Positions 7,645 to 14,286 of a DNA stretch of 14,993 nucleotides are shown here, in pieces. Position 1 is the first letter of the stretch, and each line of letters starts with the position of its first letter. Position numbers and translations under genes: made by a program. The DNA lies in NCBI GenBank assembly GCA_002690755.1, contig NZFT01000111.1, positions 1 through 14,993 on the forward strand, written 5' to 3'. Under the pieces are notes generated by a model, which was not told where the DNA came from, searched no databases, and saw only the letters and a list, made by a program, of their open reading frames with translations. This stretch comes from Phycisphaerae bacterium. Lineage in GTDB: Bacteria > Planctomycetota > Phycisphaerae > Phycisphaerales > SM1A02.

Positions 7645-7790
7645 ATGATTGGTGGCTCCGGCCGATCGATGGAATTGTCTATCCGCTGGTCTGGGAGGAG
7701 GATGCGATGCCCATCCTGGAACGCGCGGCCCCATCCGATCACGGTGCCGTCCTGATCGAGCTGGCTTGGCAGGCGAACTCCGGGGGGTAG
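7638..7790 (+). CDS. Possible short ORF or frameshifted continuation of the preceding ORF
   Basis: 50 codons from the ATG at 7638, in a different frame from and overlapping the end of the previous ORF. The translation (DWWLRPIDGIVYPLVWEEDA, then MPILERAAP and VLIELAWQA) is less arginine-rich than the surrounding shadow frames and looks protein-like. Joined to the preceding ORF by a frameshift it would make a secreted protein of about 100 residues. No family is recognised. It may be a decayed gene. Confidence 0.3.
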   Translation: MVNDWWLRPIDGIVYPLVWEEDAMPILERAAPSDHGAVLIELAWQANSGG

Positions 7791-7865
7791 GCGGAATCTC
7801 ACCTCGCAGACCGACAGGCTCCGACGAGGATCGTGTTTTCGGACGGTAAATCGACCCTAGTATGA

Positions 7866-7896
7866 GATTCAGGGCGATTTCATGCATTCCTGAATC
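7866..7896. promoter_or_regulatory. 8 bp dyad, candidate operator
   Basis: GATTCAGG at 7866-7873 and CCTGAATC at 7889-7896 form a perfect inverted repeat with a 15 bp spacer in a locally AT-richer stretch 240 bp before the PqiA-like gene. The layout fits a dimeric regulator site, or a hairpin in a leader. TAGTAT at 7858-7863 could be a -10 box but has no good -35 partner. Confidence 0.3.
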
Positions 7897-8068
7897 ATGA
7901 GCAGGAACAATCGTGTAATCTGATGCGTAACCAGATGGGGCAGAGGGACGTTCGAGCTTCGGTTCGGACGCTGCCTCTCCGGTCAGCCGGTTCTGTGTCC
8001 GGTGACTGGAGAATCTGGGAAAAGGGAGCCCGTGCTCGCCTAACGGCGAAGACCGGGCAAAGGGAATG

Positions 8069-8100
8069 CACATGCCTCGCCTTCAACGGCGGGGCATGTG
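8069..8100 (+). terminator. Strong 13 bp stem-loop upstream of the PqiA-like gene
   Basis: The arms 8069-8081 and 8088-8100 (CACATGCCTCGCC and GGCGGGGCATGTG) pair along all 13 positions with a single T-G wobble; the loop is TTCAAC. It is followed by TGATTTTGG, a short T-run, and lies 40 bp before the start codon at 8141. It could be an intrinsic terminator or attenuator, or a structured leader controlling the membrane-protein gene. The structure itself is plain; its role is inferred. Confidence 0.6.
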
Positions 8101-8140
8101 TGATTTTGGACCCCGTACGGGCTCTGACACAGGTGACGCG

Positions 8141-9340
8141 ATGGGTGATCGCTTTTTTTTCCGACGCTCCGGCCCGAAAGCCGATTCACTTGAAATGGAC
8201 CTCGACGCCAAGGACAAGTCGGCGATCCTCGCCGCCCCTGCGACCGAGTCTGGATCGCCGCTTGCGTTCAAGTTCGACCGGTCCGTCGCCGTCTGGGCGA
8301 TCCCCGCCTGTCTGGTGGCGTCGCTGACCATGAACATCGTCGCCCTCAAGCTGCCGTTCCTCGAGATCAAGATGTTTCCGCAGCCGCCCGAGGCCTACAG
8401 CATCCCCCACACCGTGAGTCTGATGTGGACCACGCTGAAGCTCTACTGGGTCGCGGTTCTGATCGCCGGCTTCTCGCTGGTCTTCCCGTTCGTGAAACTG
8501 ACATCGTTGTTCCTGCTCTGGTTCTATCCACTTCGTCCCGACACGCGGGGAAGAGGGCTGAAGATCCTCGGCTCGCTCGGGCGATGGTCGCTCCTCGACG
8601 TCTTCGTCGCGTTGGTGCTCATCGTGCTCGCCCACGAACAGGGGAGTCTGTTCGTGACCGACGTGAAGCTCGGTCTCTATCTCTTCATGGCCGCGATCCT
8701 GCTCTCGATGAGCACCGGTGAGGTGATGGCGTACCTGCACGAGCAGGCGGAGTCGCCACCCGAACTGCCGACCGACCGCCGGCCTCGTGCTTCGCTCGGT
8801 TCCGGATGGCGTCGCATCGCGGTGCCGCTCCTGCTGCTCGGATCCTTCGTGAGTCTCGGCATCGCGATCGAGCTGCCCTTCCTGAAGATCACCGCCTGGT
8901 ATCTCACCGACAACTCGTACAGCATCCTGGGCACGATCGGCACGCTCTGGAAGACCGAACAGCATCTTTTCTCCATCGTGGTCGCAGGCGGACTGGTGGT
9001 CATGCCGACGGCCCGACTCCTGGTGCTCGCCGGCACCTGGTCGATCGGACGATCGCCGGCTCGATTCCGGATCGCGATGCTCCGCACCAGGATCGCATCG
9101 CAGTGGGCGATGATCGACGTCTTCGGACTCGCGATCGGGCTCTTTCTGCTGGAGGGCAGCACCCTCGTTCCGGTCGAGGGGCAGATCGGCGCCTGGGCGT
9201 TGCTGGGCGCGATCATTCTGAATGCCGTGCTTGCATGGGCGGCCGGTGGGCTGTTGGGAACGCGGCTTCGCGATCTGGAGCGAGAAGCCCGGCGGGAGGC
9301 GGGCGACCGGGGCGGCGAGGTCCCGTCCGCGGCCTCCTGA
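8141..9340 (+). CDS. Paraquat-inducible protein A (PqiA) family membrane protein, two domains
   Basis: 399 residues from the ATG at 8141, with AGGTGA 4 bp upstream; an ATG at 8195 is an in-frame alternative with no ribosome site. After a polar N-terminus of about 50 residues come two homologous membrane domains, each with about four hydrophobic segments. Each holds the family signature: GRWSLLDVF (Trp149, Asp153) and SQWAMIDVF (Trp322, Asp326), and the matching N-A-L/P-F-L-x-I beginnings (ALKLPFLEIK and AIELPFLKIT). PqiA proteins act with MCE-domain partners (PqiB type) in envelope lipid transport in proteobacteria, but no PqiB or PqiC gene is adjacent here. The N-terminal CxxC zinc ribbons of E. 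coli PqiA are absent. A run of eight T at 8153-8160 lies in the first codons. Inner-membrane location is expected. Confidence 0.85.
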   Translation: MGDRFFFRRSGPKADSLEMDLDAKDKSAILAAPATESGSPLAFKFDRSVAVWAIPACLVASLTMNIVALKLPFLEIKMFPQPPEAYSIPHTVSLMWTTLKLYWVAVLIAGFSLVFPFVKLTSLFLLWFYPLRPDTRGRGLKILGSLGRWSLLDVFVALVLIVLAHEQGSLFVTDVKLGLYLFMAAILLSMSTGEVMAYLHEQAESPPELPTDRRPRASLGSGWRRIAVPLLLLGSFVSLGIAIELPFLKITAWYLTDNSYSILGTIGTLWKTEQHLFSIVVAGGLVVMPTARLLVLAGTWSIGRSPARFRIAMLRTRIASQWAMIDVFGLAIGLFLLEGSTLVPVEGQIGAWALLGAIILNAVLAWAAGGLLGTRLRDLEREARREAGDRGGEVPSAAS

Positions 9341-9448
9341 ATCCTTCGATGAAATGAACCGGGGCGGACCCGGCCGATTCGCTCAACGTGGACGTCCGTC
9401 CATCTACCATGGTTGGTGCCTCGTGCCGAGGCCGAGGAGACCGCCGTC

Positions 9449-11272
9449 ATGAGTCACCGTTCCACCTGCATACGTCCGTCCACCGTCGCCGCGACGATCG
9501 TGACCAGCCTGCTGGTCGCCTGCGCGTCGGAGCCGCCTTCCGCCTCCCGAGCCCCGGCGGTCGCCGGCGACACCGATCCGCTCGAGATGCATCCGTTCCA
9601 GCAGGGCGACGATTTCATCGCCCCGCGCTCCGGTCGCGATCCGGCCACGCTTCCGCCACCGATTCGTTTCGCGGAGGGGCGAACGACCGCGGTCGGCAGC
9701 ACCGAGGCCTTCCTCGTCGACAGTCGCCGCTTCGATCCGCAGATCGCGGCCCGACCTCCGTTTCGGGGGCCGCTGATCCGGCCGGCGAGCGTGTTGCCGA
9801 AGCACAGCCGTGACAAGACCATTCCGCGCACCCCGGCGAACGACCTCGTGGCGGGCGGGATCACCGATCGCGCCCGAGCGACCCCGACGGCGGCGTTCCC
9901 CGGCATCGTGCAGACGCCGTGGCGACCGCCCGACCCGTCGATCGCGGTGGGAACCGATCACGTGGTGCAGACCGTGAACATGGAGATCGCGTGGTACGGG
10001 AAGGACGGCACGCCCCAGTTCCAGCAACGGCTCGACGCCTCCGGTGACCCGGGCTTCCTCGAGGAGGTCGGCGCCGGTGGATTCACCTTCGATCCGAAGT
10101 GCTTCCACGATCCCTACATCGATCGCTACGTGATGGTCGCCCTCGAGGTCTACCGGGACGATCGCGAGGCGTGGATCACCCTCGCGGTCTCCGACGACGG
10201 CGATCCGAACGGGCTCTGGTACAAGTACCGCACCTGGGCGCTGGTCGCGTCCGGGGAACGCGACTACTGGGTGGACTTCCCCGGCTTCGGCTACGACGAG
10301 CGTGGCTGGTACGTCACCGGAAATCTCTTTGCGCTCGAAGGTGGAGACGGTCCCGGGTTCCTGGGATCGATCGTGCGTTCGATCGACAAGACCGGTCCGC
10401 TGGCGGGTGAGCCCGTCGAATGGACGGACCGGGTGGTCGGCGGGGCGAGCTATCAGGTGTCGCATGCACCCGAAGCCGGCGACGACGTCCGGTTCGTCCG
10501 GAGCTCCGGCAACACCCAGCTCACGCTTGGCCGGTTCGACGATCCGTTCGGTGACGGTCCCTGGGAGACCGAGCCCGTCGCGGTCCCCGAATTCGAATCC
10601 GCGAACCGCGCAAGGACGCCCATCGGCCCCGGACTCTGGGTCGTGGACCCGCGGATCTGGCAGGTGTATCGACGGGGCGACCGGCTCGCCGCCTCGCACG
10701 CGATCCGTTCCGGCGGGTCCGAGGACGTCGTCGGCCGCTGGTACGAGATCGATCTCGCCGGGCCGCCGGAACTCACGATGGCGGGTGAGCTCCGCTTCGA
10801 TCCCGGCGAAGACACGATCTTCCCGGCGGTCGCCATCGACACCGCGGGGGCGATCGGCGTCGTCTACGGACGAACCAGCGACCTCCTGCATCCCGTGGTC
10901 GGGATCGCAGGGAGGATCCCCGGGGATCCGGAGGGCACGATGTCCTACGGCCGCACCGTCGTCGCGGGGGAGACCAGCCCCGCGGACGGCGACAATCTGC
11001 AACGGTGGGGTGACTACTTCGACTGCGTCATCGATCCGGTCGACGGACGGACCTTCTGGGCGGTGGGTGAGATCCAGACCCCGGACGGATGGTCGACCGA
11101 GATCGTCTCGTTCCGGATCGGCGTCGCGGCGGATCTGAATCGCGACGGCCGGGTGGATGGTGCGGATCTGGGAATCCTGTTGAAGCAGTTCGGGGGACTC
11201 GGGAGCGCCGATCTGAACGGGGACGGCCTGGTGGACGGGCTCGATCTCGGCCTGTTTCTCGTGGACTGGTGA
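9449..11272 (+). CDS. Exported lipoprotein, predicted beta-propeller, C-terminal dockerin-like module
   Basis: 607 residues from the ATG at 9449, preceded by GAGGAGA with 8 bp spacing. The N-terminus ends in lipobox LVAC (Cys25). A low-complexity linker is followed by WRPPDPSIAVGTDHVVQTVN, FTFDPKCFHDPYIDRYVMVAL, and WITLAVSDDGDPNGLWYKY. These are rungs seen in secreted beta-propeller-like proteins that begin with DPSIAVGP and continue with FDP..YD..R and LAVS...DP.G.W. Later rungs include GRWYEIDLAG and VVYGRTSDL. The end (561-607) carries DLNRDGRVDGAD and DLNGDGLVDGLD, a dockerin-like calcium-loop pair, and stops right after a Trp. No catalytic residues can be named. It likely sits on the cell surface, perhaps as a binding or scaffold protein. 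It lies 108 bp after the PqiA-like gene; co-transcription is possible but not shown. Confidence 0.8.
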   Translation: MSHRSTCIRPSTVAATIVTSLLVACASEPPSASRAPAVAGDTDPLEMHPFQQGDDFIAPRSGRDPATLPPPIRFAEGRTTAVGSTEAFLVDSRRFDPQIAARPPFRGPLIRPASVLPKHSRDKTIPRTPANDLVAGGITDRARATPTAAFPGIVQTPWRPPDPSIAVGTDHVVQTVNMEIAWYGKDGTPQFQQRLDASGDPGFLEEVGAGGFTFDPKCFHDPYIDRYVMVALEVYRDDREAWITLAVSDDGDPNGLWYKYRTWALVASGERDYWVDFPGFGYDERGWYVTGNLFALEGGDGPGFLGSIVRSIDKTGPLAGEPVEWTDRVVGGASYQVSHAPEAGDDVRFVRSSGNTQLTLGRFDDPFGDGPWETEPVAVPEFESANRARTPIGPGLWVVDPRIWQVYRRGDRLAASHAIRSGGSEDVVGRWYEIDLAGPPELTMAGELRFDPGEDTIFPAVAIDTAGAIGVVYGRTSDLLHPVVGIAGRIPGDPEGTMSYGRTVVAGETSPADGDNLQRWGDYFDCVIDPVDGRTFWAVGEIQTPDGWSTEIVSFRIGVAADLNRDGRVDGADLGILLKQFGGLGSADLNGDGLVDGLDLGLFLVDW

Positions 11273-11284
11273 CCCGGAGACCCC

Positions 11285-11307
11285 GACGTCGACGTCGATG
11301 ACGTCAT
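11285..11307. promoter_or_regulatory. Two adjacent perfect palindromes upstream of the homogentisate operon
   Basis: GACGTCGACGTC (11285-11296) is a 12 bp perfect palindrome and ATGACGTCAT (11298-11307) a 10 bp perfect palindrome; both share the core GACGTC. They lie 45 bp before the first start codon of the operon and after the previous gene's stop. CATACT at 11305-11310 matches four of six -10 positions and would overlap the second palindrome. The arrangement fits a dimeric regulator operator; the regulator is not in the window. Confidence 0.45.
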
Positions 11308-11352
11308 ACTCTCCGTTTCCCCGTCGAGCACCTCGGCGGGGAACCGGAGATC

Positions 11353-12336
11353 ATGACCGTCATGCACGCGATCCAAGCCCTGATGAACGAGCTCGTCGAT
11401 TACGCGGGTCTCTTTCCCCCCGCGTCCCTCGACATGGAGCCGACGGTCCGTCACTACGCCGGCTACCGGGGGTCCCCGGCCGCGCCGATGCTCGGGAGAC
11501 TGATCGTCCCGGTATCGCGTTTCGAGGAATTCGACCGGGTCGCGGGCGACCTCCTGCCGCCCGTCCCGGACGCGGAATCCGCGGACGAGGATCCCGATCC
11601 CTGGGTGATCTCCGCCCTGGTGTCCTCCGCGGCGGACGTCGACGCCGTCGAACGGGACCTCGAGGCGATCGACGCCTTCAACGACCGGCACGCGACCGAA
11701 GGCGGCGGGGCCGCGATCGTCGACACCATCGAGCTCGCCGCACCGGACGGCGATTCGATCGACGCGGTGCTCGACCTGCTCGACGACGACATCTATCCCT
11801 ACTTCGAGCTCGACTGGCGGAACGACGTCCGGGGTTCGATCGCCGCGATCGCCGGGCTCGACGCCGCCGCGAAGATCCGCACCGGCGGCGTGACCGCCGA
11901 CGCCCATCCGGGCGTGGAGCCGCTGGCCGCCTTCATCGAGGCGTGCCGGAACGCGGAGGTGCCGTTCAAGGCGACCGCGGGCCTGCACCATCCGGTCCGC
12001 GCGGAACAGGCATCGGTCGGCGCGAAGCAGTTCGGATTCCTCAACGTGTTTCTCGGCGCCCTGCTGTTCCACGCCGGACGGATCGACGGCGCCGGTCTTC
12101 GCGACGTCCTCGCGGAGGAGGATCCCACCGCGTTCATCGCGGACGGAAACACCATGGGCTGGCGCATGAGCCGGGTGGGGGTGCCGGAGATCCTGGAGAT
12201 CCGAAGCCGGTTCGCCCACGCCTTCGGCTCCTGCAGTTTCACCGAACCCCTTGATGATCTCGTGACGCTCGGCCTGCTCGAAACCGCCGGGACGTCCACG
12301 CTCGAATCCACCGATGATGGAGATGGCTCGAAGTGA
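11353..12336 (+). CDS. Conserved uncharacterised protein coupled to fumarylacetoacetase
   Basis: 327 residues with no signal peptide, so cytoplasmic. It starts VMHAIQALMNELVDYAGLFPPA and continues with VRHYAGYR, MLGRLIVPVSRFEEF, PYFELDW, AAKIRTGGV, VPFKATAGLHHPVR, FGFLNVFLGALLF, and ends with AFGSCSFTEPLDDLVTLGLL. These motifs recall a conserved family of hypothetical proteins. Alternating strands and helices with Lys/Gly/His-rich strand ends (AKIRTGG, FKATAGLHH) suggest an alpha/beta barrel, but that is inference. Its TGA overlaps the GTG start of fumarylacetoacetase (GTGA, 12333-12336), so the two are surely co-translated. GGAGA lies 3-4 bp before the ATG at 11353; the ATG at 11362 is an alternative. 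A role in homogentisate degradation is likely; a missing maleylacetoacetate isomerase activity is one untested option. Confidence 0.75.
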   Translation: MTVMHAIQALMNELVDYAGLFPPASLDMEPTVRHYAGYRGSPAAPMLGRLIVPVSRFEEFDRVAGDLLPPVPDAESADEDPDPWVISALVSSAADVDAVERDLEAIDAFNDRHATEGGGAAIVDTIELAAPDGDSIDAVLDLLDDDIYPYFELDWRNDVRGSIAAIAGLDAAAKIRTGGVTADAHPGVEPLAAFIEACRNAEVPFKATAGLHHPVRAEQASVGAKQFGFLNVFLGALLFHAGRIDGAGLRDVLAEEDPTAFIADGNTMGWRMSRVGVPEILEIRSRFAHAFGSCSFTEPLDDLVTLGLLETAGTSTLESTDDGDGSK

Positions 12337-13628
12337 CTGAAAGAATGCGAACCTGGGTCGAATCCGCGACGGATCCCGACGGCGACTTTCCCATCGAGAA
12401 CCTCCCGTTCGGGGTGTTCGAACGCGAGGAGTCCGACGCGCCGCGGATCGGCGTCGCGATCGGTGATCGCGTCCTGGACGTGCGGGAGGCGATCGTGCAC
12501 GGGATGCTGCCGGACGTCAGCGGTGAGGTCGGACGGACGCTCGAAGCGACGAACCTCAACGCGTTCGCCGGTCTCGGACGTTCGGGTTCGGGCATGGTCC
12601 GGACCGCGCTGCAGCGTCTCTTCGGCGTTGACGAGGGCATGCTTCGGGATTCCGGCGAACAGGATCGCATCCTGATTCCCGCGTGCGAGGTCGAACTCGG
12701 GCTGCCCTTCTCGATCGGCGACTACACCGACTTCTACGCAAGCAAGCATCACGCGACCAACGTGGGTCGGATGTTCCGCCCCGACGGGGATCCGCTCCTC
12801 CCGAACTGGAAGCATCTTCCGGTCGGGTATCACGGACGGGCCAGTTCGATCGTCGAGAGCGGCCGTCCGATCCGCCGTCCCAACGGCCAGACCGTCGGTC
12901 CCGACGGGCCGCCGCCGAAGCACGGGCCGGTCCGACTGCTCGACTACGAGCTGGAGGTCGGGTTCTTCCTCGGTCGACGAAGCGAACTCGGGACCCCCAT
13001 CCCGATCGAGCAGGCGCTACAGCACGTCTTCGGGCTGGTGCTGGTGAACGACTGGTCGGCTCGCGACGTGCAGAAGTGGGAATACCAGCCGCTCGGGCCG
13101 TTCAACGCGAAGAACTTCGCGACCACGATCTCGCCGTGGGTGGTCACCCTCGAGGCGTTGCAGCCGTTCACGGAACCGGGACCGCCGCGTGACGCGGACG
13201 ATCCGGAGAACCTCCCGTACCTCAGCTCCGATGCCGATGTGACGATCGACCTGAAGCTCGAAGTCGCGATTCGATCGGCCGAAATGCGGGCCCGGGACCT
13301 CCCGGCGTCGCGGGTCAGCATCGGCAACTACCGCGACATGTACTGGACGATCGCCCAGATGGTCGCCCACCACACCTCGACGGGCTGCGACATGCGTTCG
13401 GGCGACCTGATGGCGTCCGGCACGGTGAGCGGGCCCGAAGAGGAGAGCCGGGGCTGCCTGCTGGAGCGGACGTGGCGGGGTCAGAACCCGGTCCCGCTCG
13501 CCGACGGCACCGAACGGAAGTTCCTGCAGGACGACGACGAGGTGATCATTCGCGGATGGTGTTCGAAGGGTGACCTTCGGATCGGGTTCGGTTCCTGTGC
13601 CGGACTCGTGACGCCCGCACTGGGTTGA
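12333..13628 (+). CDS. fahA: Fumarylacetoacetase
   Basis: 431 residues. It hydrolyses fumarylacetoacetate to fumarate and acetoacetate, the last step of tyrosine and homogentisate breakdown, in the cytoplasm. All key residues of the mouse enzyme have counterparts, most at a constant offset of seven: Asp133 and catalytic His140 in GDYTDFYASKHHATNVGRMF, Glu206 and Glu208 in DYELEVGFF, Asp240, Gln247 and Lys260 in VNDWSARDVQ...NAKNF, and Thr364 in ASGTVSGPE. LLPNWKHLPVGYHGRASSIV is the family signature stretch. Length is normal. The start is the GTG at 12333, overlapping the upstream stop, with GGAG at 12319-12322. It is convergent with the homogentisate dioxygenase/DUF192 pair, leaving 49 bp between stop codons. 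Assignment is very secure. Confidence 0.97.
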   Translation: MTERMRTWVESATDPDGDFPIENLPFGVFEREESDAPRIGVAIGDRVLDVREAIVHGMLPDVSGEVGRTLEATNLNAFAGLGRSGSGMVRTALQRLFGVDEGMLRDSGEQDRILIPACEVELGLPFSIGDYTDFYASKHHATNVGRMFRPDGDPLLPNWKHLPVGYHGRASSIVESGRPIRRPNGQTVGPDGPPPKHGPVRLLDYELEVGFFLGRRSELGTPIPIEQALQHVFGLVLVNDWSARDVQKWEYQPLGPFNAKNFATTISPWVVTLEALQPFTEPGPPRDADDPENLPYLSSDADVTIDLKLEVAIRSAEMRARDLPASRVSIGNYRDMYWTIAQMVAHHTSTGCDMRSGDLMASGTVSGPEEESRGCLLERTWRGQNPVPLADGTERKFLQDDDEVIIRGWCSKGDLRIGFGSCAGLVTPALG

Positions 13629-13659
13629 CTCGTTCGGAGGATCCGCGAGCGAGCCATCT

Positions 13660-13683
13660 GGTCATCCGGTCATCCGGTCATCG
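13660..13683. repeat. Three tandem 8 bp units at a convergent gene end
   Basis: GGTCATCC at 13660-13667 and 13668-13675, then GGTCATCG at 13676-13683. The third unit overlaps the TGA stop (13678-13680) of the minus-strand DUF192 gene, and the whole array fills the gap between the two converging operons. Unit number could vary between strains without changing the FAH protein. Confidence 0.7.
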
Positions 13684-14286
13684 GGCCAGCGCGTCGAGCG
13701 ACGCTCGAGGCAGCTCGATCACCTGGCCGACCCGGAGCCCGAGCCGGGTGAGGTCGCCGGGCGGGATCTCGAGCGCGTACTTCGCGGGCCGGCGGCTCGA
13801 GTATCGCTTGAGACGCCGCTCGTACATGTCCCGATACTCGTTCGCGCGTCGGGGGGCTTCGCGTTTCATGCGATGGAGGGCGACGATCCGTCCTTCGCGA
13901 TCGAGGAACGCGGTGTCCATGTCGATGAGGCAGTCGAACATCCAGTAGCTGCGAACCGCGACGTCCGGGTGGACGAAGAGCATGCCGGTGCGCTTCAGGA
14001 GCCGGTTGCGACCGCCGAGACCGCGTCGGCGGCTGGTGTCGTCGGCGGCGACCTCCACCTCGAATCGTTCGTCGACGACCCGGATCGGGATCACCGGCAG
14101 GTTGGCCGGGCTTCGACGGAGGATCTGGAACGGGATGGGGCCTGCTTCGACCGGCGGCGTCGATGCGGGTGCCGGTGGAGGCGCAGGCTCCGGCGGATCG
14201 TCGGTCCCCGCGATCGAGATCGCCGGCGTGCAGAGGAGCGGCACGAGGATGGCGAACAGCGTGCGGACTCGAGCCCGGTGATTCAC
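13678..14286 (-). CDS. Secreted DUF192 family protein
   Basis: 202 residues from a GTG at 14286-14284 that overlaps the TGA of homogentisate dioxygenase (GTGA), so translation is coupled; GGTGGCAGGGC just upstream could serve as a weak ribosome site. An N-terminal signal sequence (VRTLFAILVPLLCTPAISIAG) is followed by a proline-rich linker (PPEPAPPPAPASTPP). The DUF192 domain runs from about residue 75: VEVAADDTSRRRGLGGR, GMLFVHPDVAVRSYWMFDCLIDMDTAFLD, GRIV, and ALEIPPGDLTRLGLRVGQVIEL. A basic insertion (MKREAPRRANEYRDMYERRLKRYSSRRPA) replaces the usual short loop before the ALEI strand. The family function is unknown to me. An exported protein coupled to a cytoplasmic dioxygenase is an odd pairing. 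The longer reading frame upstream is only overlap with the dioxygenase gene. Confidence 0.85.
   Translation of the reverse strand: MNHRARVRTLFAILVPLLCTPAISIAGTDDPPEPAPPPAPASTPPVEAGPIPFQILRRSPANLPVIPIRVVDERFEVEVAADDTSRRRGLGGRNRLLKRTGMLFVHPDVAVRSYWMFDCLIDMDTAFLDREGRIVALHRMKREAPRRANEYRDMYERRLKRYSSRRPAKYALEIPPGDLTRLGLRVGQVIELPRASLDALAR

Larger units (their letters stand above)
7244..8140. other. ~900 bp gene-poor stretch
   Basis: Apart from two doubtful short ORFs (7486-7644 and 7638-7790), an 8 bp dyad (7866-7896) and a strong stem-loop (8069-8100), I see nothing convincing here. Open frames exist on both strands but have arginine- and proline-rich translations typical of shadows in GC-rich DNA. 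The interval separates the divergent small lipoprotein gene and the PqiA-like gene. Confidence 0.5.

Noticed and set aside
9404..11002. Long antisense frame opposite the dockerin-tailed lipoprotein
   Set aside because: No recognisable fold or start site; the plus strand has a lipobox and calcium loops.
1648..11272. Cellulosome cluster
   Set aside because: Dockerin-like loops occur, but there is no cohesin, scaffoldin or glycoside hydrolase set.
11014..12219. Long antisense frame opposite the operon's first gene
   Set aside because: Spans the intergenic palindromes and two real genes; low-complexity translation.
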